A stretch of 54,528 bases of DNA, taken from Clostridium mediterraneense (GTDB lineage Bacteria > Bacillota > Clostridia > Clostridiales > Clostridiaceae). Of this stretch, positions 46,462-54,528 are shown piece by piece. The DNA lies in assembly GCF_900091705.1 (NCBI RefSeq), contig NZ_LT594785.1:494518-549045 (forward strand). Direction: 5' to 3'. Positions within the stretch are counted from its first letter, which is position 1; every line of letters begins with the position of its first letter. A program made the translations under genes and the position numbers. The notes beneath the pieces are model-generated. The model ran no database searches and was not told where the DNA came from. It saw only the letters and a list, made by a program, of their open reading frames with translations.

Positions 46462-46497
46462 AATATTCCCCTACTAAATATTTAGTGGGGGAATATT
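46462..46497 (+). other. Strong hairpin between rpoB and rpoC, without T tract
   Basis: AATATTCCCCTACTAAA (46462-46478) pairs with TTTAGTGGGGGAATATT (46481-46497) over 17 positions with one G-U. No U tract follows, so it should not terminate; it may be an RNase III/Mini-III or stability element 24 bases before the rpoC SD. Confidence 0.7.
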
Positions 46498-46535
46498 AAA
46501 CTACTAACACATTAATATGAAGGGAGGATACACCC

Positions 46536-49500
46536 TTGTTTGAATTAAATAATTTTGATGCTTTACAAATAGGGTTAGCATCTCCAGGTCAAATTAGAAG
46601 TTGGTCTAGAGGTGAGGTTAAGAAGCCTGAAACAATAAATTATAGAACTTTAAAGCCAGAAAGAGATGGTCTTTTCTGTGAAAGAATTTTTGGACCAATC
46701 AAAGACTGGGAGTGTCACTGTGGAAAATATAAGAGAGTAAGATATAAAGGTGTAGTTTGTGACAGATGTGGTGTTGAAGTAACTAAATCTAAAGTTAGAA
46801 GAGAAAGAATGGGGCATATTGAACTTGCAGCACCAGTTTCTCATATTTGGTACTTTAAAGGAATTCCATCAAGAATGGGATTAATCCTGGATATGTCACC
46901 AAGATCTTTAGAAAAAATTCTTTATTTTGCTTCATATGTAGTAATAGATCCAAAGGAAACTGCATTATTAAAGAAACAACTTCTTAACGAAAAAGAATAT
47001 AGAGAAGCTTGTGATAAATATGGTGAAGAAAACTTTGTAGCTGCAATGGGAGCAGAAGCTATTAAAGAACTTTTAGCTGAAATAGATTTAGAAAGAAGTT
47101 CAGTAGAACTTAAAGAAGAATTAAAGCAAAGTACAGGACAAAAGAAAGTTAGAATAATTAGAAGACTTGAAGTTGTAGAATCATTCAGAAAATCTGGTAA
47201 TAAACCAGAATGGATGGTAGTAGATGTAATTCCAGTTATTCCACCTGATTTAAGACCTATGGTTCAATTAGATGGAGGAAGATTCGCTACATCAGATTTA
47301 AATGATTTATATAGAAGAGTTATAAATAGAAATAACAGATTAAAGAAGTTATTAGATTTAGGTGCTCCTGATATAATCGTTAGAAATGAAAAGAGAATGC
47401 TTCAAGAAGCAGTAGATGCTTTAATAGATAATGGCAGAAGAGGAAGACCTGTAACAGGACCAGGAAATAGACCACTTAAATCATTATCAGATATGTTAAA
47501 AGGTAAGCAAGGTAGATTTAGACAAAACCTTCTTGGTAAGAGAGTTGACTATTCAGGAAGATCTGTTATCGTTGTTGGACCTGAATTAAAGATGTATCAA
47601 TGTGGACTTCCAAAAGAAATGGCTTTAGAATTATTCAAACCATTTGTTATGAAGAAGTTAGTTGAAGATGGTATATCACACAATATTAAAAACGCTAAGA
47701 GATTAGTTGAAAGAGTAATGCCACAAGTATGGGATGTCTTAGAAGAAGTTATTGCAGACCATCCAGTATTACTTAACCGTGCGCCTACACTACACAGACT
47801 TGGAATTCAAGCATTCCAACCAGTTTTAGTAGAAGGAAGAGCTATTAAGTTACACCCACTTGTATGTACAGCTTATAATGCTGACTTCGATGGAGACCAA
47901 ATGGCTGTTCACGTACCTTTATCAGTTGAGGCACAAGCTGAAGCTAGATTCTTAATGCTAGCAGCAGGTAATATAATGAAGCCATCAGATGGTAAACCAG
48001 TATGTGTACCTACTCAAGATATGGTATTAGGATCATATTACTTAACAATGGATAAAGATGGTTCTAAGGGCGAAGGAAGATACTTCACAAACTTTGATGA
48101 AGTTATAATGGCATATCAATTAAAACAAGTAGAGTTACATGCTAAGATTAATGTTAAAGTATCAAGAGAAGTTAATGGTGAAATAAAGACAGGTATTATT
48201 AAAACAACACCTGGTAAAATAATCTTCAATGAAGCTATTCCTCAAGATTTAGGTTTTGTGAATAGAGAAGATGAAAATGAAATGTTTAATTTAGAAATTG
48301 ATTTCCTAATAACAAAGAAGAGCTTAGGAAAATTAATAGATAAATGTTATTTAAAACATGGACCAACAAAAACTTCAGTTATGTTAGATAAAATTAAATC
48401 AACAGGATATCATTATTCATCAATAGGAGCTGTTACAGTTGCGGCTTCAGACATGATAGTTCCAGCTAAGAAGTATGAATTACTTAAGGAAGCAGATGAA
48501 ACTGTTGAAAAAATAGAAAAAATGTATAGAAGAGGTCTTATTTCAGAAGATGAAAGATATGAAAGAGTTATCGAGAAATGGACTAATACTACTGAAGAAG
48601 TAGCTGATGCATTAATGAACAGTCTAGATAAGTTTAACCCAATATTCATGATGGCCGATTCAGGAGCCAGAGGATCTAAGTCTCAAATTAAGCAACTTGC
48701 TGGTATGAGAGGGCTTATGGCTAACCCATCAGGTAAGATTATTGAACTTCCAATCAGAGCATCATTTAGAGAAGGGTTAGATGTTTCAGAATACTTCATT
48801 TCAACTCACGGAGCTAGAAAAGGTAATGCCGATACAGCTCTTAAGACAGCTGACTCAGGTTACTTAACAAGAAGACTTGTTGACGTTAGCCAAGATGTTA
48901 TTGTTAGAGAAGAAGATTGTGGTACATTAGAAGGTATGTATGTATCAGAAATCAAAGAAGGAAGCGAAACAATAGAAGGACTAGAAGAAAGATTAACAGG
49001 AAGATATACAGCAGAAGATGTTTTACATCCTGAAACAGGTGAATTATTAGCAGCTAAAGATACTTATATGGGATCAGAATTAGCGGCTAAGATAGCTAAT
49101 ACAGGTATTGCAAAAGTTAAGATAAGATCTGTATTTAGATGTAAATCAAAAATTGGTGTATGTTCTAAGTGTTATGGTATGAATATGGCAACAGCTGATA
49201 AGATAAACATAGGTGAAGCTGTTGGTATAGTTGCTGCTCAATCAATTGGTGAACCAGGAACACAGCTTACAATGAGAACTTTCCATACAGGAGGGGTTGC
49301 TGGAGCTGATATTACGCAAGGGCTTCCTAGAGTTGAAGAATTATTCGAAGCTAGAAAACCTAAGGGATTAGCTATAGTAAGTGAAGTAACTGGTACAGTT
49401 AGAGTAGAAGAAACTAAGAAGAAGAAAACAGTTTATGTTATTACAGCAGATGGTGAAGAATACACATATGAAATACCATTTGGTTCAAGATTAAAAGTTC

Positions 49501-50072
49501 ATGATGGAAATGCAATAGAAGCTGGGGATGAAATAACTGAAGGATCAGTTAACCCACATGATATTATGGGAATCAAGGGTGTTGATGGTGCAAGAGAGTA
49601 CCTTCTTTCAGAAGTTCAAAAGGTTTATAGACTTCAAGGGGTTGATATAAACGATAAGCACTTAGAAGTTGTTGTAAGACAAATGACAAGAAAGATTAAG
49701 GTTACAGAATCAGGAGACACAGATCTATTACCAGGTGTAATGATTGATATGTTTGATTTCTATGAAGAAAATGAAAGAGTGGAAGCATTTGGTGGAGAAC
49801 CAGCTAAAGGAGATCAAGTATTACTTGGAATCACTAAGGCTGCTCTTGCAACAGATAGTTTCTTATCAGCAGCATCATTCCAAGAAACAACAAGAGTTCT
49901 TACAGATGCAGCGATAAAGGGTAAGATTGATCCACTTATAGGACTAAAAGAAAATGTTATTATCGGTAAATTAATTCCAGCTGGAACTGGTATGATGAAA
50001 TACAGATCAGTTAAGCTTAATACAGATAATTCATTAGAAGAAAATGAAGCTGTAAATGTCATTGAAGAATAA
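46536..50072 (+). CDS. rpoC: DNA-directed RNA polymerase subunit beta'
   Basis: This 1178-residue subunit has the zinc site CHCGKYK...CDRCGVEV (about 60-78), the catalytic Mg2+ loop [12 protein letters not shown], the second zinc module ([15 protein letters not shown]) and bridge/trigger helix sequence ([16 protein letters not shown]). The start is TTG with AGGGAGGA 7 bases upstream; the encoded [17 protein letters not shown] is the usual N-terminus. Confidence 0.98.
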   Translation: MFELNNFDALQIGLASPGQIRSWSRGEVKKPETINYRTLKPERDGLFCERIFGPIKDWECHCGKYKRVRYKGVVCDRCGVEVTKSKVRRERMGHIELAAPVSHIWYFKGIPSRMGLILDMSPRSLEKILYFASYVVIDPKETALLKKQLLNEKEYREACDKYGEENFVAAMGAEAIKELLAEIDLERSSVELKEELKQSTGQKKVRIIRRLEVVESFRKSGNKPEWMVVDVIPVIPPDLRPMVQLDGGRFATSDLNDLYRRVINRNNRLKKLLDLGAPDIIVRNEKRMLQEAVDALIDNGRRGRPVTGPGNRPLKSLSDMLKGKQGRFRQNLLGKRVDYSGRSVIVVGPELKMYQCGLPKEMALELFKPFVMKKLVEDGISHNIKNAKRLVERVMPQVWDVLEEVIADHPVLLNRAPTLHRLGIQAFQPVLVEGRAIKLHPLVCTAYNADFDGDQMAVHVPLSVEAQAEARFLMLAAGNIMKPSDGKPVCVPTQDMVLGSYYLTMDKDGSKGEGRYFTNFDEVIMAYQLKQVELHAKINVKVSREVNGEIKTGIIKTTPGKIIFNEAIPQDLGFVNREDENEMFNLEIDFLITKKSLGKLIDKCYLKHGPTKTSVMLDKIKSTGYHYSSIGAVTVAASDMIVPAKKYELLKEADETVEKIEKMYRRGLISEDERYERVIEKWTNTTEEVADALMNSLDKFNPIFMMADSGARGSKSQIKQLAGMRGLMANPSGKIIELPIRASFREGLDVSEYFISTHGARKGNADTALKTADSGYLTRRLVDVSQDVIVREEDCGTLEGMYVSEIKEGSETIEGLEERLTGRYTAEDVLHPETGELLAAKDTYMGSELAAKIANTGIAKVKIRSVFRCKSKIGVCSKCYGMNMATADKINIGEAVGIVAAQSIGEPGTQLTMRTFHTGGVAGADITQGLPRVEELFEARKPKGLAIVSEVTGTVRVEETKKKKTVYVITADGEEYTYEIPFGSRLKVHDGNAIEAGDEITEGSVNPHDIMGIKGVDGAREYLLSEVQKVYRLQGVDINDKHLEVVVRQMTRKIKVTESGDTDLLPGVMIDMFDFYEENERVEAFGGEPAKGDQVLLGITKAALATDSFLSAASFQETTRVLTDAAIKGKIDPLIGLKENVIIGKLIPAGTGMMKYRSVKLNTDNSLEENEAVNVIEE

Positions 50073-50083
50073 AATTTAATTTA

Positions 50084-50112
50084 TTGACAGAGTTATTTTA
50101 AAATGATAAAAT
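50084..50112 (+). promoter_or_regulatory. Promoter of the str operon (rplGB-rpsL-rpsG-fusA-tuf)
   Basis: TTGACA (50084-50089), a 17-base spacer ending TGA, and TAAAAT (50107-50112), just after rpoC. The leader contains a CTCGA-TCGAG hairpin (50165-50180). Confidence 0.8.
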
Positions 50113-50213
50113 ACATTTTGTGTGTATAGCAAAAAGTACTACTAGATTTAAATTATCTACTTAGCTCGAGTGATTTCGAGTAGATCTATTTATTTGATAG
50201 AAGGTGATAAGTT

Positions 50214-50453
50214 ATGGTAGAAAAGCTTTTTGGTAACAAGGTGATTGGTATTAAACAATCAACAAAAGCTATTAAAAATAAAAAAGGAAAAATACTTTAT
50301 ATTGCATTAGATGCTAATAAAGATTTGGTATCTTCTTTAGAAAATTTAGCTTATAAAAATGGTATAGATATTAAGTATATAGATACCATGAGAAACTTAG
50401 GTATTATGTGCGATATAGATGTTAAAGCATCAGTTGCGCTTATACTTAAATAA
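50214..50453 (+). CDS. rplGB: L7Ae-family K-turn-binding protein (YbxF-like)
   Basis: This 79-residue protein of the L7Ae/L30e fold has IGIKQSTKAIKNKKGKILYIALDAN and a C-terminal KASVALILK. Bacillus YbxF binds kink-turn RNAs, including those in SAM riboswitches. Its place between rpoC and rpsL is the same in Bacillus. GAAGGTGA precedes the ATG. It is the first gene of the str operon. Confidence 0.92.
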   Translation: MVEKLFGNKVIGIKQSTKAIKNKKGKILYIALDANKDLVSSLENLAYKNGIDIKYIDTMRNLGIMCDIDVKASVALILK

Positions 50454-50511
50454 ATTAGTTAACATCTTAATATAAATAGATAGTTATAAATAAAATCAGG
50501 AGGTGAAAAGT

Positions 50512-50889
50512 ATGCCAACAATTAACCAATTAGTAAGAAAAGGCAGAAAGACATCAGTGTCTAAGTCAACTGCACCAGCACTTAAAGAGTGTCCACAAAA
50601 AAGAGGGGTTTGTACAGTAGTTAAAACAAGTACTCCTAAGAAACCTAACTCAGCTTTAAGAAAAGTTGCCAGAGTTAGATTAACAAACGGATTTGAAGTA
50701 ACAGCTTACATTCCAGGTGTAGGTCACAACTTACAAGAGCACAGTGTTGTTCTTATAAGAGGTGGAAGAGTAAAGGACCTTCCTGGGGTTAGATACCACA
50801 TAGTTAGAGGAGCTTTAGACTCAGCTGGAGTAGCTAACAGAATGCAAGGAAGATCAAAGTACGGTGCTAAGAGACCTAAGCAAAAATAA
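50512..50889 (+). CDS. rpsL: Ribosomal protein uS12
   Basis: This 125-residue protein reads [13 protein letters not shown], then [20 protein letters not shown] and [25 protein letters not shown]. The two lysines of the streptomycin-response sites (TPKKPNS and RVKDLPG) are wild-type. AGGAGGTG fits ATG 50512; the longer frame from 50503 starts inside the SD. Confidence 0.98.
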   Translation: MPTINQLVRKGRKTSVSKSTAPALKECPQKRGVCTVVKTSTPKKPNSALRKVARVRLTNGFEVTAYIPGVGHNLQEHSVVLIRGGRVKDLPGVRYHIVRGALDSAGVANRMQGRSKYGAKRPKQK

Positions 50890-50900
50890 TAAATATTTAG

Positions 50901-51004
50901 CTTAAACTTAGTTTAAGTGCTATGACTTCAAGTTTAGATAGATTAAAAATAGTTTAGATAGATTAGGAGCAAGCACTTTACGACAAATAATTGAAGTTAT
51001 GTCG
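50901..51004 (+). promoter_or_regulatory. Structured rpsL-rpsG intergenic region, possible S7 autoregulatory site
   Basis: Several pairings compete: CTTAAAC/GTTTAAG (50901-50917), AAGTGCT/AGCACTT (50915-50921 with 50972-50978), ATGACTTCAA/TTGAAGTTAT (50922-50931 with 50991-51000) and CGACA/TGTCG (50981-51004). The second and third cross, giving a pseudoknot or a switch. A 15-mer, AGTTTAGATAGATTA, repeats exactly at 50931 and 50951. In E. coli, S7 represses at the equivalent spacer. Confidence 0.5.
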
Positions 51005-51021
51005 AGTACCGATGAACTTAA

Positions 51022-51519
<498 letters not shown>

Positions 51520-51526
51520 TATAAAA

Positions 51527-51566
51527 AACAGAGCTGTTTTGGTAAGCCAAAACAGTTTTGTTGAAT
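51527..51566 (+). terminator. Hairpin between rpsG and fusA (attenuator-like)
   Basis: CTGTTTTGG (51534-51542) pairs with CCAAAACAG (51547-51555) around TAAG. Pairing continues through G-U and A-U pairs to about 16 bp, with TTTTGTT on the 3' side. It may partly terminate before fusA. Confidence 0.5.
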
Positions 51567-51602
51567 TTAAAAACACTATAAATTGAGAGGAGGAAATTCC
51601 AA

Positions 51603-53669
51603 ATGGCAAGACAATACCCATTAGAAAAATTCCGTAACTTCGGAATCATGGCTCACATTGATGCTGGTAAAACAACAACAACAGAGCGTATTCTTTTCTA
51701 CACAGGTAAAAATCATAAAATAGGTGAAACACACGAAGGTGCTGCAACAATGGACTGGATGGTTCAAGAACAAGAAAGAGGTATAACAATTACTTCAGCA
51801 GCAACAACATGCGCATGGAAAGGTCATGAGTTAAACATAATCGATACTCCTGGTCACGTAGACTTTACAGTAGAGGTTGAAAGATCATTAAGAGTACTTG
51901 ATGGAGCTGTTACAGTTCTTGATGCTAAGAGTGGAGTTGAACCTCAAACTGAAACTGTTTGGAGACAGGCAGATAAATACGGAGTTCCTAGAATGATCTA
52001 CGTAAATAAAATGGATGCTACAGGAGCAGATTTCTTCACATGTATAAACACAGTAAGAGATAGATTAAGAGCTAATGCAGTAGCTATTCAAATCCCAATA
52101 GGAAAAGAAGCAGAATTCAAAGGAATGATCGACTTAATAGAAAATGTTGCTATTATATACAACGATGATTTAGGTCAAGATGTTCAAATAGGTGAAATTC
52201 CAGCAGAATTAGCAGATCAAGCAGAAGAATACAGAACAATGATGATTGATGCTATAGCTGAAACAGACGAAGAATTAATGATGAAATATTTAGAAGGGGA
52301 AGAGTTAACTGTAGAAGAAATAAAGACAGCTTTAAGAAAAGCTACTATAGCTAACGAAATAGTACCTGTAATATGTGGTTCATCATACAAGAACAAAGGT
52401 GTTCAAAGAATGATCGACGGTGTTGTTGAATTCTTACCATCACCATTAGATATTCCAGCTGTAACAGGAACAGACTTAGATGGAAATGAAGATTCAAGAG
52501 AAGCTTCAGACGAAGCTCCTTTATCAGCATTAGCATTTAAGATTGCTACAGACCCATTCGTTGGTAAGTTAGCATTCACAAGAATATATTCAGGAGTATT
52601 AACAAGTGGTTCATACGTTCTTAACTCAACAAAGGGTAAGAAAGAAAGAATAGGAAGACTTGTTAAGATGCACGCTAACTCAAGAGAAGAAGTTGAGTCA
52701 TTAGAAGCAGGTGAATTAGGAGCAATCATCGGATTAAAGAACACTACAACAGGTGATACTTTATGTGCTGAAAACTCACCAATCATATTAGAAAGCATGG
52801 AATTCCCAGAACCAGTTATCTCAGTTGCTATCGAGCCAAAGACAAAAGCTGGTCAAGAAAAGATGGGATTAGCTTTAGCTAAGTTAGCAGAAGAAGATCC
52901 AACTTTCAAAACATGGAGTGACCATGAAACAGGTCAAACAATCATCGCAGGTATGGGTGAACTTCACTTAGATATCATTGCTGATAGATTACAAAGAGAA
53001 TTCAAGGTTGAATGTAACGTTGGAGCACCTCAAGTTGCTTATAAAGAAACAATCAGAAACGAAGTTAGCGCAGAAGCTAAGTATGCTAAGCAATCAGGTG
53101 GTAAGGGACAATATGGTCACTGTAAGATCGTTCTTACACCACATGAAGGAGAATATGAATTTGAAAATGCTATCACAGGAGGAGCAATTCCAAGAGAATA
53201 TATCCCAGCTGTTGATAACGGTATTCAAGAAGCTTCAGAAAGCGGTATAATTGCTGGATATCCAGTTATAAACTTCAAGGTTAAACTATATGATGGATCA
53301 TACCATGAAGTTGACTCATCAGAAATGGCATTTAAGATTGCTGGATCAATGGCATTTAAGAATGCTATGAGTAAGGCTAACCCAGTATTACTTGAACCTA
53401 TAATGAAGGTTGAAATAGTAATGCCAGAAGAATACATGGGAGACGTTATTGGAGATGTTAACTCAAGAAGAGGTAGAATCGAAGGTATGGAAGCTAGAGG
53501 AGGAGCACAAGTTGTTCACTCATTCATCCCATTATCAGAAATGTTTGGTTATGCTACAACATTAAGATCAAGAACTCAAGGTAGAGGAACATACTCAATG
53601 GAATTTGATCACTATGATGAAGTACCAAAGAGTATCCAAGAAGAAGTTGTAGGAAAGAGAGCTAAATAA
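51603..53669 (+). CDS. fusA: Elongation factor G
   Basis: This 688-residue translocase GTPase has HIDAGKTT (P-loop), DTPGHVDFT and NKMD in the G domain, followed by domains II-V with the C-terminal [13 protein letters not shown] and [22 protein letters not shown] precedes the ATG. A second frame at 52978-53250 is a shadow of it. Confidence 0.98.
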   Translation: MARQYPLEKFRNFGIMAHIDAGKTTTTERILFYTGKNHKIGETHEGAATMDWMVQEQERGITITSAATTCAWKGHELNIIDTPGHVDFTVEVERSLRVLDGAVTVLDAKSGVEPQTETVWRQADKYGVPRMIYVNKMDATGADFFTCINTVRDRLRANAVAIQIPIGKEAEFKGMIDLIENVAIIYNDDLGQDVQIGEIPAELADQAEEYRTMMIDAIAETDEELMMKYLEGEELTVEEIKTALRKATIANEIVPVICGSSYKNKGVQRMIDGVVEFLPSPLDIPAVTGTDLDGNEDSREASDEAPLSALAFKIATDPFVGKLAFTRIYSGVLTSGSYVLNSTKGKKERIGRLVKMHANSREEVESLEAGELGAIIGLKNTTTGDTLCAENSPIILESMEFPEPVISVAIEPKTKAGQEKMGLALAKLAEEDPTFKTWSDHETGQTIIAGMGELHLDIIADRLQREFKVECNVGAPQVAYKETIRNEVSAEAKYAKQSGGKGQYGHCKIVLTPHEGEYEFENAITGGAIPREYIPAVDNGIQEASESGIIAGYPVINFKVKLYDGSYHEVDSSEMAFKIAGSMAFKNAMSKANPVLLEPIMKVEIVMPEEYMGDVIGDVNSRRGRIEGMEARGGAQVVHSFIPLSEMFGYATTLRSRTQGRGTYSMEFDHYDEVPKSIQEEVVGKRAK

Positions 53670-53705
53670 TAAATATTAGCTTTTAAATAATTATATGATT
53701 TGAAT

Positions 53706-54528
53706 TTAAAGGAGGAATTACGATGTCAAAGGCAAAATTCGAAAGAAGTAAACCACACGTAAATATTGGAACAATCGGTCACGTTGACCACGGTAAAACA
53801 ACATTAACAGCTGCTATAACAACAGTTTTAGCACACAAAGGTGGAGCTGAAGCTTTCAGATATGATGAAATAGATAAGGCACCAGAAGAAAAAGAAAGAG
53901 GAATCACAATCAACAGTTCACACGTTGAATATGAAACAGAAAACAGACACTATGCTCACGTTGACTGTCCAGGACACGCAGACTATGTTAAGAACATGAT
54001 TACAGGGGCTGCACAAATGGATGGAGCTATCTTAGTATGTTCAGCAGCAGATGGTCCAATGCCTCAAACAAGAGAACACATCTTATTAGCATCAAGAGTT
54101 GGAGTTGACTACATAGTAGTATTCTTAAACAAGGCTGATATGGTAGACGATGAAGAATTATTAGAATTAGTTGAAATGGAAGTAAGAGAATTATTAAGCG
54201 AATACAACTTCCCAGGAGACGATATACCAGTAATCAAGGGTTCAGCATTAAAGGCTTTAGAAAACCCAACAGATGAAGCTTCAATAGCTCCAATCGTAGA
54301 ATTAATGGAAGCAGTAGATAGCTACATCCCAACACCAGAAAGAGCAACAGACAAAGATTTCTTAATGCCAGTTGAAGACGTATTTACAATCACAGGTAGA
54401 GGAACAGTTGCAACAGGAAGAGTTGAAAGAGGAGTTCTTCACGTAGGAGACGAAGTAGAAATCGTTGGATTAGCAGAAGAAAGCAGAAAAGTAGTTGTAA
54501 CAGGAATCGAAATGTTCAGAAAGTTATT
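53706..54528 (+). repeat. Long repeat covering tuf copy 2 (matches 37637-38459)
   Basis: This copy is base-for-base the same as the earlier one, from TTAAAGGAGGAATTACG through the last base of the window. Confidence 0.9.
53723..54528 (+). CDS. tuf: Elongation factor Tu, copy 2 (3' end outside window)
   Basis: The first 268 complete codons of EF-Tu are present, identical at DNA level to copy 1, including the ribosome binding site. It is the last visible gene of the str operon, 53 bases after fusA. The gene is cut by the window edge, not by mutation. Confidence 0.98.
   Translation, partial: MSKAKFERSKPHVNIGTIGHVDHGKTTLTAAITTVLAHKGGAEAFRYDEIDKAPEEKERGITINSSHVEYETENRHYAHVDCPGHADYVKNMITGAAQMDGAILVCSAADGPMPQTREHILLASRVGVDYIVVFLNKADMVDDEELLELVEMEVRELLSEYNFPGDDIPVIKGSALKALENPTDEASIAPIVELMEAVDSYIPTPERATDKDFLMPVEDVFTITGRGTVATGRVERGVLHVGDEVEIVGLAEESRKVVVTGIEMFRKL

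Noticed and set aside
42695-50072. Possible frameshift or insertion in rpoB/rpoC
   Set aside because: Both frames are uninterrupted and of normal length, with all catalytic motifs in order.
50165-50180. Possible kink-turn in the rplGB leader as an autoregulatory YbxF site
   Set aside because: A CTCGA/TCGAG hairpin is present, but the tandem G-A pairs and three-base bulge of a kink-turn cannot be placed.
52978-53250. 90-codon frame inside fusA
   Set aside because: It overlaps EF-G in another frame without an SD; EF-G is intact across it.

Overview
The window is a low-GC, strongly AT-biased chromosomal segment from an endospore-forming anaerobe, most likely Clostridium sensu stricto (cluster I). 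The evidence is a 2[4Fe-4S] clostridial ferredoxin, the sporulation genes gin/csfB and sigH, a GapN-type glyceraldehyde-3-phosphate dehydrogenase, A/T-ending codon use, and conserved firmicute gene order. I cannot name the species from the sequence alone. Nearly all of it is core chromosome. I see no prophage, insertion sequence or CRISPR array.

Layout. 1-2995: 3' part of a 23S rRNA, 5S rRNA, tRNA-Phe and tRNA-Cys, closed by a terminator. 3.0-8.1 kb: mostly minus-strand genes (LD-carboxypeptidase, two tandem CorA-type transporters, an M20-like protein with an eroded active site) and one plus-strand membrane protein. 8.3-13.7 kb: the firmicute yaa block (gin, PLP decarboxylase, a guanylate-kinase-like protein in the usual tmk place, darA, holB, ricT), a Cys-less HMA-like protein and ferredoxin. 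13.7-18.5 kb: a metallo-beta-lactamase-fold gene divergent from mcsA-mcsB-clpC, with no ctsR and a McsB that has lost key kinase residues. 18.6-25 kb: a thiol-redox and amino-sugar block (trxB-grx-gapN behind a CsoR-like operator, a TrxR paralogue without its active-site cysteines, a second glutaredoxin plus a decayed copy, a 54-codon small ORF, nagR-nagB). 25.1-37.4 kb: radA-disA-(minus-strand gene)-yacL-ispD, a T-box with proS, then cysS-mrnC-thyA-rlmB-rae1-sigH. 37.5-54.5 kb: tRNA-Thr-tuf, rpmG-secE-nusG, rplKAJL, rpoBC, and the str operon rplGB-rpsL-rpsG-fusA-tuf; the second tuf is cut by the window end.

How the genes work together. The right 17 kb makes the core transcription and translation machinery. 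Its leaders carry recognisable RNA control sites: two mimics of the L1 binding site, an L10 leader with an attenuator, and an S12-S7 intergenic region with competing pairings. DisA (c-di-AMP synthesis) and DarA (c-di-AMP receptor) lie in the same window, and Gin and SigH connect it to sporulation. The most unusual theme is the number of family members that keep the fold but lack the defining residues: McsB, the M20-like protein, the second TrxR-like flavoprotein and the HMA-like protein. Two genes (nusG and the M20-like gene) have a Shine-Dalgarno sequence separated from the start codon by a hairpin that restores usable spacing when folded. DnaA-box-like nonamers occur in two intergenic pairs, one of them just upstream of the promoter for mrnC-thyA.

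Several start codons were moved to fit Shine-Dalgarno spacing; each case is noted in its entry. Functions come from reading motifs by eye, without database searches.
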